A stretch of 64,000 nt of DNA from Acanthosepion esculentum. Its lineage: Eukaryota > Mollusca > Cephalopoda > Sepiida > Sepiidae. A program made the position numbers and the translations under genes. This document shows, piece by piece, positions 37,046 through 49,740 of the stretch. Location of the stretch: contig OZ038479.1 in assembly GCA_964036315.1 (NCBI GenBank), positions 61,928,804-61,992,803 of the forward strand, in the 5' to 3' direction. How positions within the stretch are numbered: the stretch's first letter is position 1; each line of letters opens with the position of its first letter. Below the pieces are notes generated by a model. It did no database searches. It had not been told where the DNA came from and worked only from the letters and a program-made list of their open reading frames with translations.

Positions 37046-38799
37046 AACCAGATTTTATCGAAATACTCAACCCAAGGATTGAATCCCCGAATACCGGGAA
37101 ACATAAAAAAAAGCATGTTTAAGTAGATTTAAAAAAAATGTTAGGTTCAAAATTCCAAGAAGGATGCAGAATACGACTGACAGCTGAAGGAGACAAAAGA
37201 TTACAGAGACCGTGACATTGTGAGTATCACAGCGAAGTTGAGCCTGTTGGTTTACTCAGAAACACATATAATAATGAGAGCAGATGTTATCATTAAACTT
37301 AGAACACTGTTTATTCAAGTTTTAAAGACACTGTGTCTAGCCGGTCTTTAGATCTATGCGTACTGTTTGACCCTTCGAAAGGAAGTTATGTATACCAATG
37401 TTGATAGATTTTGGTTGCTGATCCGATCTCTCAAATGTATCCAGTCATTATACATATATTATTTAACGATGGAAAGTTATGCAAAAAGAAAACATTTTTC
37501 ATAAAAATTACGATATTTTATGAAAATGGATCATCTCATACTGATATGATTTCTGCAGGAGACATTTGAACTGATTGTACCTAATTAAATTTTTGTCATG
37601 GGTTTTTTTTTTGCAGATTCCCTGTGAATTTGTGGTATTATGGTACATGTAGTATTGAATGGTGATGGATGAGTTCTTGTTGTCAAATTGTATCGTGAAT
37701 CTGATTAATTAGGTTTAGGATATAAAGTGTCGACCGGTCTTACCCCACTTCCCTTTTGGCCTTGTGCCGCAATTGTTTCAAATACATATTATTAATGCAG
37801 AATTCTGTGTCTGATTTTTTGTTTTTGATTTTTTGCTGAACATAAAACCGTTACTCTTTAATTTTATTTTGTGATCTTTTTTGTGATTGTTGCTTTTATC
37901 GCAGTTTTTCAGATTTTCTTGTCACCTACAATGTCATTCCTGGGCAAGTTCAGGACTCGTTAATTTTTCCTTATGATAGGTTGCGTCTCCATTAAACTAG
38001 TATATATTTCCTTTCCTCACTTCTTGGAATTCGTAATGAAGTGGATGTTTCAATAAACCAAATTAAACTTGCCCGTATTTTATTTATTCATATGAAGCTT
38101 AAGCAGTGTTATGTACATTAAATCTTGTCTATTTTTAAATAGACGTTTCCATATTATTCCTGTTGGGCTTATTGATTTGGTATATATGGAAGGCAATAAA
38201 AGAAGTTCAGATAGTCTGGTAAACGTAGAATATCTGAAGCTAGTTCCATTTCGTTTAAGTAAATATATATTAGTAAATATTAACAAAGGTAAAATCAAAG
38301 ATCTATTCGATATTCCTATAAGTTTGCTTAATACGAGGGGCGTCACTTAATGTTTGAATAGTACAACAGCCAAAGCGTTATGGCAAAGAAAACAAAGAAA
38401 AGTCCAAAAGAATTAACGAATAACAATAAAATATAGCATATTTAAAAATAAAGTATGAATTATTGTTACAAATATCTAAAAAGAAAACCCGCCATTTTAT
38501 GACTGTGAATTTAATAGCATTATCCGAAACATTTCAGATTTTATATTTGTGTATATATCGGGATCTGAAGCCTTTTTTTTAATGATAAAAATAATCTGAG
38601 AGAATCAGAAAAAGACAATTTTTCTCGCATTAAGTGGCCCTCATTTTAATCACACACTGGTGATCTGCCCCCAGCGATGAGCCATCTGTAGGAGCACAAT
38701 TACCTCTAGATATTCTTCTGCTGAAAAGGCCAACCGGCATCCATCTTAATGAGTTTCTCATGCCAATCCTTGCTTTAATATTTCGATATTGCTATGGAA
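37046..38799. other. AT-rich sequence, nothing recognised
   Basis: Two opposite frames of about 80 codons at 38080-38350 overlap fully and show no motif. Confidence 0.45.
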
Positions 38800-38814
38800 A
38801 ATAAGGTATCTTTT

Positions 38815-38985
38815 CGTAATTTTCTTTCCTTTACACATTTCCTTCCTTTTCTTTCGTTTTTCTCAATTCTTTCTTTTCTCTTTTCCTCCTTTTCACATTC
38901 TCTTATTTCATCCGTTTCGTTAATTATTTTCCTTTTTCTTTTCTGTCCAGTGTTTCGCTCTTTCAGTTGTATTATGATTTCTGAA
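38815..38985. repeat. Pyrimidine-rich block
   Basis: T/C-rich + strand (TTTTCTCTTTTCCTCCTTTT-like); opposite frames of 83-87 codons here are compositional. Confidence 0.55.
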
Positions 38986-39397
38986 ATATTAGACGCGGGA
39001 CATTTTTGTATGATGACAATTTCCAACGTTCTACATTATTCTGAAGTCTTTCGCTGAAATCGCCTTTCTATTTGAAAGTGGTAATATTAATTATTAGAAA
39101 GTTTATATTGTTCAGCATTTTGATGAAATACTTCCTATAATGACTTAACATCTGACATTTCTCCAATATAACTCCATTTTATAATATAATAATAGAATGA
39201 AAATTTAAAAACTCATACCTCATTGATATTCCGAATGCTAAATCTAAATCTTGCTGTTTGAATAGGCATGCACATTGTGTGATTAAAACAATAGTAAAAA
39301 AGACTCTCGTAAACCACATCACCCTAATTTTAGTATTTCCAAAATTCAGTTTTTATGGACGCATAAAATAATATTCAACTTTTGCATTGGACAATTG

Positions 39398-39399
<2 letters not shown>

Positions 39400-39440
<41 letters not shown>
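39400..39440. repeat. (TA)n array next to a Penelope 3' end
   Basis: About 20 TA units, directly left of the Penelope-like element. Confidence 0.95.
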
Positions 39441-39446
<6 letters not shown>

Positions 39447-39470
39447 TGTGTATTGCAGAAATCCTTTATT

Positions 39471-39891
39471 CATGCACGTTTCATTGAATATGACAGACAA
39501 GGTGCTTTGATTTAGTTTTTTATACAATTTCCCATATGATCTTATAATTTTTTTTTCATTAGATAAATTATATAAAAACTGTCCAGTTGTTCTTTTTCCG
39601 AGCGCTTTCGGCTATACATTTAGCCATTTTCAAGGTTGAAATATATTAACTGTTAACAAGAAATAGATTGTTGTCTATATGTATTTATATATGGTTTTCA
39701 TTTTCAAAACACGGTCAAAATATTGTGTCCATTTTCATATTTGATATTATTGAGTGTGTTTTTTTTATTAATAAGGCTTATATTATTTAAACCATTTTAC
39801 ATGTAGACGATGCTATTGTGTTATCAACAAGTATGTTACGAATAGGGTACAGTAGGTCTCCATGAGTATTTAAATAAGACCTAATTGAGCT
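39471..39891 (-). repeat. PLE 3' end, left arm of long inverted repeat
   Basis: Holds the last ~120 bp of coding sequence (NTHGDLLYPIRNILVDNT) and a 3' untranslated part with a hammerhead-like core at 39606-39634. It matches the complement of 42525-42910 over about 400 bp with scattered differences. The 20-mer CATGCACGTTTCATTGAATA at 39471-39490 recurs in the same orientation at 42513-42532. Confidence 0.85.
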
Positions 39892-39905
39892 ATGATCAGA
39901 AAGAT

Positions 39906-40654
39906 CTGTCTCTATTACTGAGATGAGGTATTATGTACATTATTTACATTATTCGGACTTTGTCGCCATATTTATTACAACGTTTCGGCCGTTGTACGCT
40001 CCGGCCTTCTTCAGGTGGTTGGAATGTCGAACTGAACTCTTTATTTCGCTCACTGGGGTAGACTGTTCTAGTTCCACGTGCCATGTTTAATGGATGTCAG
40101 TTATCAGTTATCTCCTGTTAATTTTTCCCTCTGAAAGTTCTCCACTAAACATAATACTGCCTTAACCGGGTATTGAACTCAAACTTTTTCGGTGTCACTG
40201 GATCTAACCAATGCCTTTATCCACTGTCCTTGAGGATGTATGAATTTCTGGGTATTATAAACCTAATGTCTTCAGCAACCATTTTTACCAGTACTCATAT
40301 TGCAATTTTTGCTGTTATCATTGCATGTTTTTACCAGAGCTCATATTGTAACTTTGTTGTTATTATCGCTTTTCTCTGGCACATCTTATTACTTACTGGT
40401 TCCCATATTGTATTTATTTCTAGGCTTGATCGGTTCAGGAGATTTTTGTGGCCTAGTATATGTGCTGATTCCTTAAGTTTACGAATTTTCCAATGGTGTT
40501 CCTTGTCTGTGATCTCAACCTGATCCCCCAGAGGGCGGTGATCTCTCTTCTCTCTCCATATGTGATCAGACACGCCTGATTTTTCCACTTCCCCTCGTGT
40601 TACAGCTTAAATATGGCGACAAAGATGAGGACAATAGTCCGAATAATGTAAATA
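39906..40654. mobile_element. 749-bp SINE-type insert in the PLE, 14-bp TSDs
   Basis: Perfect direct repeats ATGATCAGAAAGAT at 39892-39905 and 40655-40668 bracket it, and removing one copy restores the PLE GIY-YIG frame (..LHLSDHSS..). The ends are partly inverted: TATTTACATTATTCGGAC at 39949-39966 against 40637-40654, and GTCGCCATATTTA against its complement. In minus orientation a tRNA-like promoter (box A near 40212-40228, box B GAGTTCAATACCCGG at 40166-40180) precedes a body with GTAGACTGTTCT-type words and a hammerhead-like core at 39982-40014. The right 400 bp carries a second tail in + orientation, so it may be two SINEs joined head to head. Confidence 0.8.
39982..40014 (-). ncRNA. Hammerhead-ribozyme-like core (candidate)
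   Basis: Minus strand: CTGAAGA (40008-40014, the CUGANGA element), stem II GGCCG (40002-40006) paired with CGGCC (39987-39991) around a 10-nt loop, then GAAAC (39982-39986). The three conserved pieces are in the right order and spacing. Stems I and III and the cleavage-site UH could not be assigned with confidence, so activity is not claimed. Confidence 0.4.
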
Positions 40655-42524
40655 ATGATCAGAAAGATGTAGTGTGAATCTTCTTGTCAAACACGTTGTA
40701 GTGTGGTCTATATAATTGTTTACGAATTTTGATTGATCAGGAATATAATTCCTTAATGGACATTTAAATTCGTTAATAATATTTGTTCTATTTAATTTTG
40801 TCCTAAGAGGTGAATTATTGGCGATTTTAAATTTTTTGTAAAAATAATTAATCTATTTTTTTGCTATTGTCAACTGGTGTTATGCATTTTTTATAATGTT
40901 CTTAATTCTAGTTTCATCTTGAGGAAATTTTTAATAACACCTATTTTATATCTAAGAAGGCATTCACTATAGACATTAAGATGGCAAAAGTCTTTACTAG
41001 TTGTTTTTTATTACAGAGAGAAGTTTTAAATGTATTATTTCTAAAATCAACGAGAACATCTAAGAAAGGGAGTTTATTTTTTTCGCTAAGTTCATAAGTA
41101 AAATTTAGAACGGAATTTTGTTGAAATGTACTTTTCAGATTTTCAATTTACTTTTTGTTATATCGTCTACATAACGAACATATATTCTAGGTTTAATAAC
41201 GTTAGTAAAAACTTTGTTTTCGACATATGACATAATAATTGAATATGCACGGTCCGAGGTTTCCCATACTTACTCTATCAGTTTTTGTGTAAATAGTACC
41301 ATTCTGACTATAAAAAGGAGCTTTAGTAGTGCAAGCGAATAATAGTTTTCTTAAAATATTGAATTGGATTGATGGAGGTGGAATTAAACTGTTTTATACA
41401 CGGAATTTATGATAATTTCAATAGTTTCTGTGACGGGAACGTTAGTAAATAAATTCTCTACTTCAAGCAATGCAAGAATACCTTGGTTTGTTTTTACTTT
41501 TGTGCTTTTAAGTATTTGGAGGAATTCATGGATGTATCTAGTGCTAAGTAGTTGGAAGATATGGGGTAATAATATCATTGAGAAATTTTGATAGTTGGTA
41601 TATGCATGTTGGAATCTGAGAAATGATAGGTCGTAATGGGTATCCCGGTTTGTGTATTTTAACATTACCGTATAAGTAGCCAGGTTGGTAATCTCCAGTA
41701 ATTTTATTTATTTTTAGGGATCCTGCAACAGCATTATTGGATGTTATGAGTTTATTAAAATATTTCTTTAGAGATTCAGTGGTGTTCTTATTCGATTTAG
41801 TAAATTTAGAACGATCATCAATGAGGTGCTGAAGATTTTGTGATAATCCAATTTATTCAAAATTACGTAAGTATTGGATTTATCAGCTTTTCTGATGACT
41901 ATATTAGGATTATTTTTTTAATTTTTAGCAGCAATTTTAAGATTTGTTGGAATGTTCTTATTTCTATTACGTGGAATATGATCTTTTAGCCGTTCTAGCC
42001 TGAAAAGATCTTTGAGGTTTGGATGGAGTATTATTAATATCTTTTTCTAGTTGACATAATGACTGGTGTAAGATTTCAATTTCAGTCTTCTTTGTGACGA
42101 CGTCGAATTTAAGCTGGAAGTGTCAATTTAGTCCTAGATTCAGAAATTCCTTCTGATCATCCGTTAATATGTGACTGGATGGGTGTATGTATTTATCACG
42201 GTTGTTGAGAAGTAGAATATTTCCTTGATATAAGTTGCACAATTTTTTTGTAATTATTTGTCTATGGTTCATCATTATTAATACTTATGTTGATATTGTA
42301 TTGTTCTTCTTTATATTCAGTTTCAGTTAAAGTGTTTTTAGTACAGCATTATGTTTTTGGATTTCATTACTTATATGTTAGATTTCGTTCTTAGCTTTAG
42401 TTATTTGTCATGAAACAAGATTTTTTTTTCTGAAAATTATAGTGTTGCTTTCCTTGTTGGCTGCCATGTCATGCAATTTACAATTTGTGTATTTAGGTAG
42501 CAATCCTTCTTTCATGCACGTTTC

Positions 42525-42910
42525 ATTGAATACTCATGGAGACCTACTGGAGCTTATTGGTAACATATTTGTTGATAACACAAATATATTAGCATCGTCT
42601 ACATGTACACAAAAAAGGTTTAAATAATGGAAGCCTTATTAAAAAAAACAAAAACAACAACACTCAATAATATCAAAAGTGACATGACCGTGTTTTGAAA
42701 AAGAAAACATTATATAAATACATATATACAACAATCTATTTCTTGTTAAAAAATGAATATATTTCAACCTTGAAAATGGCTAAATGCATAGCCGAAAGCG
42801 CTCGAAAAAAGAACAATTGGACAGTTTTTATATAATTTATTTATCTACCGAAAAGAAAAAATTAAAGATCACATGAGAAATTGTATAAAAAATAAATCAG
42901 CGATATTCAA
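42525..42910 (+). mobile_element. PLE 3' end in opposite orientation, right arm
   Basis: The + frame VSLNTHGDLLELIGNIFVDN, then TNILASSTC, is the GIY-YIG C-terminus, followed by an untranslated part with the hammerhead-like core at 42769-42797 (CTTGAAAAT, GGCTA..TAGCC, GAAA) and a terminus TTCAATGAAACGAG running into (TA)n at 42921. It is a 5'-truncated PLE copy lying head to head with the main one. Confidence 0.85.
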
Positions 42911-42920
42911 TGAAACGAGA

Positions 42921-42921
42921 A

Positions 42922-42968
<47 letters not shown>

Positions 42969-43148
42969 TGTGTGTGTGTGTGTATAGATATATGTATATA
43001 TATAATATATATAATATATATATATATATATATACATATATAATATATATAAAATATATATATATATATATTATATTATATATATATATATATAATTATA
43101 TAATATATATTTATAATTATATAATTATATAATATATATTTTATATAT

Positions 43149-43202
<54 letters not shown>
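42921..43202. repeat. Compound (TA)/(TG)/TAATATA microsatellite
   Basis: (TA)n, (TG)n, then AT-only sequence of TATATAAT words with a self-complementary TTATAATTATAA core. All frames through it are artefacts. Confidence 0.95.
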
Positions 43203-43668
<466 letters not shown>

Positions 43669-43859
43669 CACTACTGTTATGTATTGTTTTTCTTTGAGCT
43701 TGGTATATAGATATTTATCCACCATGAAAATCAATACGCAACATACTCGCCGAAAATTTTAAATATGATTAAATAATTAATATTTATTTGTCTTTATATA
43801 TATGCATACATACTTTAGACATTACTTGTGATTGTCAATTCTATGAAACCCCGCTTTTT

Positions 43860-44225
43860 GTAAACAGGTCTTTTTTTATTACTGTGATGCACAAACCCCG
43901 AGAACTACTCGAATGAGAGGGTTACTGAGAAAAAGGCACAGTTCATTCATAGATATGGGAAGGGTATCGGTTAAACCTAGACTTGAACAGGTTAAGATGG
44001 TAGTGATCGGGAAATCATCCTTTTGAGAAAAAGCTGTTCGAGTGGATCGTTAAGGAATGTAGTTTGTCTGAACACTTTCCATGTAAATAGCAATAAAAAA
44101 GGGATTGTAGAGTGGAAAATAAAGGGTTCAGTTCGAAATTCCAACCACCTGAAGAAACGTTGTGACAAAAATGGCGACAAAGATGAGGACTAATGTACAT
44201 AATACCTCATCTCAGAAATATAGAC
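43860..44225 (+). mobile_element. SINE-type element, third member of the 39.9-kb family
   Basis: The + strand ends GGGTTCAGTTCGAAATTCCAACCACCTGAAGAAACGTTGTGACAAAAATGGCGACAAAGATGAGGACTAATGTACATAATACCTCATC in order, matching the complement of 39917-40050. CTGAAGA (44149-44155) runs directly into AACG, so the stem II and GAA of the hammerhead-like core seen at 39.98 kb are missing. The 5' limit is approximate. Confidence 0.7.
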
Positions 44226-44985
44226 AGACTGCTAGCGTTTAATATAGTCTCTATTATAAAAATTATAAAATTTTATTGAAAAATATAAACATTTATAAAG
44301 ATAATTTAGTCCTATTTCTATTGTTCTTCCTTTCATTATATAATGTGAATGTATGCATAATATGTCTTTATAGCATACGTAAGAGTTGCTTGCTTTGTAT
44401 TTACATTGCTTCAATGTAATGGTCGGGTACTATTAGCGTTTTTCTCCTTTGTCTTTGCACTATTGTTCCCCATACTATCAAGCACATTCTAGGCACGCTT
44501 CTGATTTTTTCTTCTTCTACTTGGGTGTTTTCTCAAAAAACGATGATTCTTCGCCATTTTGGGCATTTCCCCCGTCGGCGATTTCTAGTTGGTGTGTGTA
44601 TATTATGTACACTTCGGTTATCCTTGTAACATCTTGATCTATCCGAGAAGGGGCATAAAATACCCATTTCAAAAAACAGTTACCGACTACCTGATTGCGT
44701 ACAAATGTGTGAAAATATTAGTAATATTCGGTCATTTGTGCACCGGAAGGCTATTAAAAGTATAGCATACGCGAGTCATTAGCAAAGCTTATGGTCATGG
44801 TTTGTGTATGATTGAATTTTCTTAAAATAAAGTTTAATGAAAAAGTGAAGAAAATAATGAAATTATGAAGATACATAACTCAAACGTTTGTTAGATAATT
44901 TATGCTATTTGCAACTTTATTTTTGCTCTCAACTGTAAGTAAAAAACAAATACCTTTCTTCTCAAATAACTTGAAGTTTTAGTTT
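44226..44985. other. AT-rich sequence, nothing recognised
   Basis: No gene or repeat family recognised. Confidence 0.45.
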
Positions 44986-44989
44986 AAAA

Positions 44990-45340
44990 TTTTGAAGTAT
45001 GTTAGCGCCACTAATGTGACAAGGCAATTTGGTGGTTCTCACTAAAATCTCCCGCGATATCATTCTTCTTTTCGTAGTTTGATTTATTCCAGAGTTCACC
45101 GATTTTTTTTTTAGTTTCTTGGCAAGATGATTCTCGGTACCTTCCAAGTGCTTTGATAATCGCTACATATGTTTTAATGTTCTGCAATTTTCACAATCTA
45201 GCAATTTATTTTATTCTCTTTCAGTTCGTCTGGAAAGATTACATTTACTGTTTCGCACGTTCCCTTTTTAATAACAATATCCGGTCTTCTGGCCTGGATA
45301 GGATGATCTTTCTGAATCACAGATTCCTAAATAATTTTAC
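44990..45340 (-). mobile_element. LINE C-terminal tail, degenerate
   Basis: Minus strand: RRPDIVIKKGTCETVNVIF then PDELKENKIN, and after frame changes a tail ALGRYRESSCQETKKKIGE and HISGANILQNFKL. The RPDIV..K....VNVI / VIP.V.GALG.. / ..A.ILRK order is the tail that follows RT in LINEs with a C-terminal endonuclease-like region, as I recall the family. The + frame at 45153-45356 is a shadow. Confidence 0.55.
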
Positions 45341-46706
<1,366 letters not shown>

Positions 46707-47042
46707 TCATCATCAGAGATGCCATTCTAGAAGAGATGAGACCGTGTTCGTATAGAAGTTAATACATTTCTATCTGCAAAGTTCTTCTTTGACAGTTGCG
46801 ATTTGTTTTTGTTCAAAGCCTATTGGAAGTGCCAAATTCATTGAGGGGCATCTTGGATACCCTTTTTTTTTTCTTCTGGAAGTGACATTATTATACAAAG
46901 AAGTGACTGTCTGCTTCTTTTTAGCAGCAGCTATTTTAAGCAGGCTTTGCTTGTCTCTTGAATCTTGTTTTACCTCCCCATTCAATTTATTGACTTCTAC
47001 AAAATTAAGGACTCTCTTCTAGAATGTCATCTCTGATGATGA
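46707..47042. mobile_element. MITE-like element with 30-bp terminal inverted repeats
   Basis: Termini 46707-46736 (TCATCATCAGAGATGCCATT..) and 47013-47042 are complementary at 29 of 30 positions, and weaker complementarity (TAGAAGTTAATACATT / AATTTATTGACTTCTA) extends inwards. Total 336 bp. An internal minus frame (46770-46985) shows no transposase motif. Flanks give no obvious target duplication, so the superfamily is undecided. A non-autonomous DNA transposon is the simplest reading. Confidence 0.75.
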
Positions 47043-47300
47043 ATGAACATTTTATCTGATTTTCTATGGCAGGTCAGAAGATTTTTCTACAATCAACAAA
47101 AATGTTTGGAGATGACAGAATAATGTTTTTTTTCAGTTTGGGACTACATATTCTCTGCAATGAAAGTGTAACTCTCAGTTACAAGACAGCTTATTCCAAA
47201 TCAAATAATATATTAACGGTGGGGGGAGTGTTCTCTTATATTATTTTTTTCTGTGATTATTAAATTGAGTCTTTTGTCTTGATCTGGGCTATCACAACAC

Positions 47301-47364
47301 AATTCTTTAATGTTTTTCGCACATTTGTTTTATAAAACAAATGTGCGAAACACATTAAAGAATT
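47301..47364. repeat. 64-bp near-perfect palindrome
   Basis: Arms 47301-47332 (AATTCTTTAATGTTTTTCGC..) and 47333-47364 are complementary with one mismatch and no spacer, centred on TATA. It lies 260 bp from the MITE-like element but shares no sequence with its ends. Confidence 0.95.
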
Positions 47365-48517
47365 ATTTCAAAAGGAAACGATCATTATTTGCAGTACAAG
47401 TGTCAAATAATTTGGAAACGCTTTTTCGAAGTATGATTAATGGAATAAAATGATAAATGTTAATTATGGGGAAAAGTATTGTCAATAAGAAAATTCTGCA
47501 TTTATTTAAGTTAAAATACAATAAAAATTAAACTTTTAAAAAGTATCTTTATCTTCAAAACTTTGGGAAATGTTTAATATTTTATGGCGGTCACATTTTT
47601 TTTTAAATTTCTATAGTTTTACGTATTAGTATTGATACTTAAAATTTGTTTTAAATTTTTTTTGTTTTAAAAATCTGAAATGATTGGATGTGTGTTTACA
47701 TCAGAAATAGTGGCAACATTTTATAAAATATATATTTTTTAATTACAAAAAATGATGGTATATTAAAATGTAAATAATTTGTTGTTGTTTTTTAATTTAA
47801 AAACTTAAATATACTGTGGGGAGTGGGATGCAATTAAATGTCCAAATAAAATTGCCAAATTTGAAAATTAAATTATTTTAAGTGTTTTTCTTTATGAAAT
47901 GCGAATTGAGAATATGATCTAAACAAATTTTATTCACATTCACAAGCATTTCAAGTATTTCATTTGCAACACGTAAAAGTAAGTTGAAAAAAGAAGCAAC
48001 TTTAAGCACACGCGCGTGCGCACATAAGCATGTCAGCTTTTAAGCAAATGGACAGAATATGTACTGAAAAGATTTTGACCAGAATCAATATTTTATGACC
48101 AAAACCTATTATACAAATTTCAAGATGTGGGTTGTACTGAAAACCTTTCAGCACACCCTCGTAGATATAAATCAGATGGAAATAAGTATGTTTTTGTGAT
48201 TTAAGGCTTGAATACAACGAAATATACATCCCTTAATAATGCCATGTACTTTTCTTTATAATAAAGAAGGAAACAATTTACATCTCGTTCATTTTCTCAT
48301 TCATTCTATTTCTTATTCTCTGTCTATGTATTTTTTTAGTTCTTGATAATCAACTTAAATAGACTGCGAACAGGAAAGTCACTTTATCGTAACACAATCT
48401 TCAAAACAGTTCTCTTTTTTCCAATTGTATATTCTTTATTTTCTTATATCAATTAAATATGTTCATGTATACGGAATTCATGTTTAGGAATATTGTATGG
48501 GTTTGGATGTTAAACAA

Positions 48518-48519
<2 letters not shown>
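47365..48519. other. AT-rich sequence, nothing firm recognised
   Basis: The minus frame at 48002-48229 includes EGVLKGFQYNPHLE; I could not assign it. No other signal. Confidence 0.4.
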
Positions 48520-48602
<83 letters not shown>

Positions 48603-48664
48603 TGCGTGCGCACGCGCGTGTGTGTGTGCGCGTGTGTGTGTGTGCGCGCGCGTGTGTGTGTGTG
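48520..48664. repeat. (GT)n plus (GC/GT) alternating purine-pyrimidine tract
   Basis: About 39 GT units, a short break (ATGTTGCGTGCGCACGCGCG), then mixed GT/GC dinucleotides to 48662. Around 145 bp of alternating purine-pyrimidine, a composition favourable to Z-DNA. Frames of Cys/Val and Thr/His are artefacts. Confidence 0.97.
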
Positions 48665-49079
48665 AATTCTATAACATTTTCTTTTTCCATCCAATATCAG
48701 CTTTGTAGAGTAGCAGAACCGCGCCATACCCCAAACAAACAATTACCAGTCGTTTTTTTGATGATTTTCCAGATATCATCCACATACCATCATGGAAGCA
48801 AGCTTAAAAGGAGTTCAGAATTATTTAAAGGTCATGAATGTAAACATTTTGGCTTCAGGTTATGCTTTATTGTCAAAGTCTGCTTCAAAATATCATTAGC
48901 AAAACTTCCTAACCTGTTTGATCATTTGCTAAAATAATGTGCTTCTTCCATTTCTTCCTTTTTATCTCCGCAATATTTTCATTGTCCACTCCGACGATTT
49001 TCTGTTATTTAAAGTTTTATTTGTTTACATTTTTGTGAGATTAATTCTGTTAATTTCCTTTGTATTGACTTAGTTTTCT

Positions 49080-49740
49080 CTTTTTATTTTTTTACTTTTG
49101 CGTTTCGTTTTTTTTATTCGGATTTCTCATTTTTTTCTTTTGTCTTTTCTTCCTTTTTATTTGCTATTTTTCATTCCTTTTCCTTCCCCGTTTCATCAAC
49201 CTTTTGTTTTCTCTATTCGTTCCATTTTTCTGTTCATTATTTCCCCTTTCCCAACATTTTACATTTTTTCCTTTCCTTTATACTTTTCTATTTTTCGTAC
49301 TTTTTCTATTTTCTACATCGCGTTCATTTTTTTCCACTTTTCTTCCTTATTTATTTCACTTTTAATCACTTTTATTTTTCCTTGACTTCATCCTTTTCAT
49401 TTATCTTCATTCATTTTTCCCTTTGATTTCTTTTAATATTCATTCTTTTTCACTTTCTACTTTTCTTCGTTCCGTTTTTCTGTCCCCCTTTTCTTCGCTC
49501 CTTTTCTCTTTTCCTCCTTTTTTCGTTCTTTCTTCATTTGTTTTATCCTCTTCTCCGAACATTCTTTTTTCTCGTTCGATTTCTCTTTACATTCCTTGTT
49601 TCTTTTTCTTCGCTGTTTTTCTCGTCATAGTTTACTGTTTTATTAATTTTTGTTGTATTCCTTTCCTTTTATAATTTTTCGTTTTCTCATTTTTCTTTTT
49701 CATTGTCAAATTTCTCAGATTTTTGTTGCTCTTCCACACA
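49080..49740. repeat. Pyrimidine-rich strand-asymmetric block, long
   Basis: About 650 bp of mostly T and C on the + strand. Phe/Ser/Leu frames of 83-95 codons here would pass for membrane proteins but are compositional; they lack charged residues between the hydrophobic runs. Confidence 0.6.

Larger units (their letters stand above)
39450..42910 (-). mobile_element. Penelope-like element (PLE) with inverted 3'-end copies
   Basis: A composite retroelement. Coding part on the minus strand (about 42440 down to 39700, interrupted): a NNPNIVIRKADKSNTYVIL block, a 94-codon piece at 41384-41665 with YIHEFLQILKSTKVKTNQG and VENLFTNVPVTETIEIII, then a VSMGNLGP-like motif, VENKVFTNVIKPRIYVRYVDD with the RT catalytic YVDD at 41162-41173, and a GIY-YIG part (FKCPLRNYIP.. 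near 40800, then HLSDHSSIRSYLNTHGDLL across the insert). RT followed by GIY-YIG endonuclease is the hallmark of Penelope elements. The 3' end at 39450-39891 recurs in inverted orientation at about 42525-42910. Stops and frameshifts are present, so the copy is dead. Confidence 0.85.

Noticed and set aside
40173..40523. 116-codon hydrophobic + frame
   Set aside because: Lies inside the SINE-type insert; internally repeated TTTTTACCAG.CTCATATTG words explain it.
48449..48937. Cys/Val and Thr/His frames up to 146 codons
   Set aside because: They are the six-frame image of a GT repeat.
49098..49674. Phe/Ser/Leu-rich frames resembling membrane proteins
   Set aside because: They follow from a pyrimidine-rich strand; the complementary strand is equally open and the residue mix is purely compositional.
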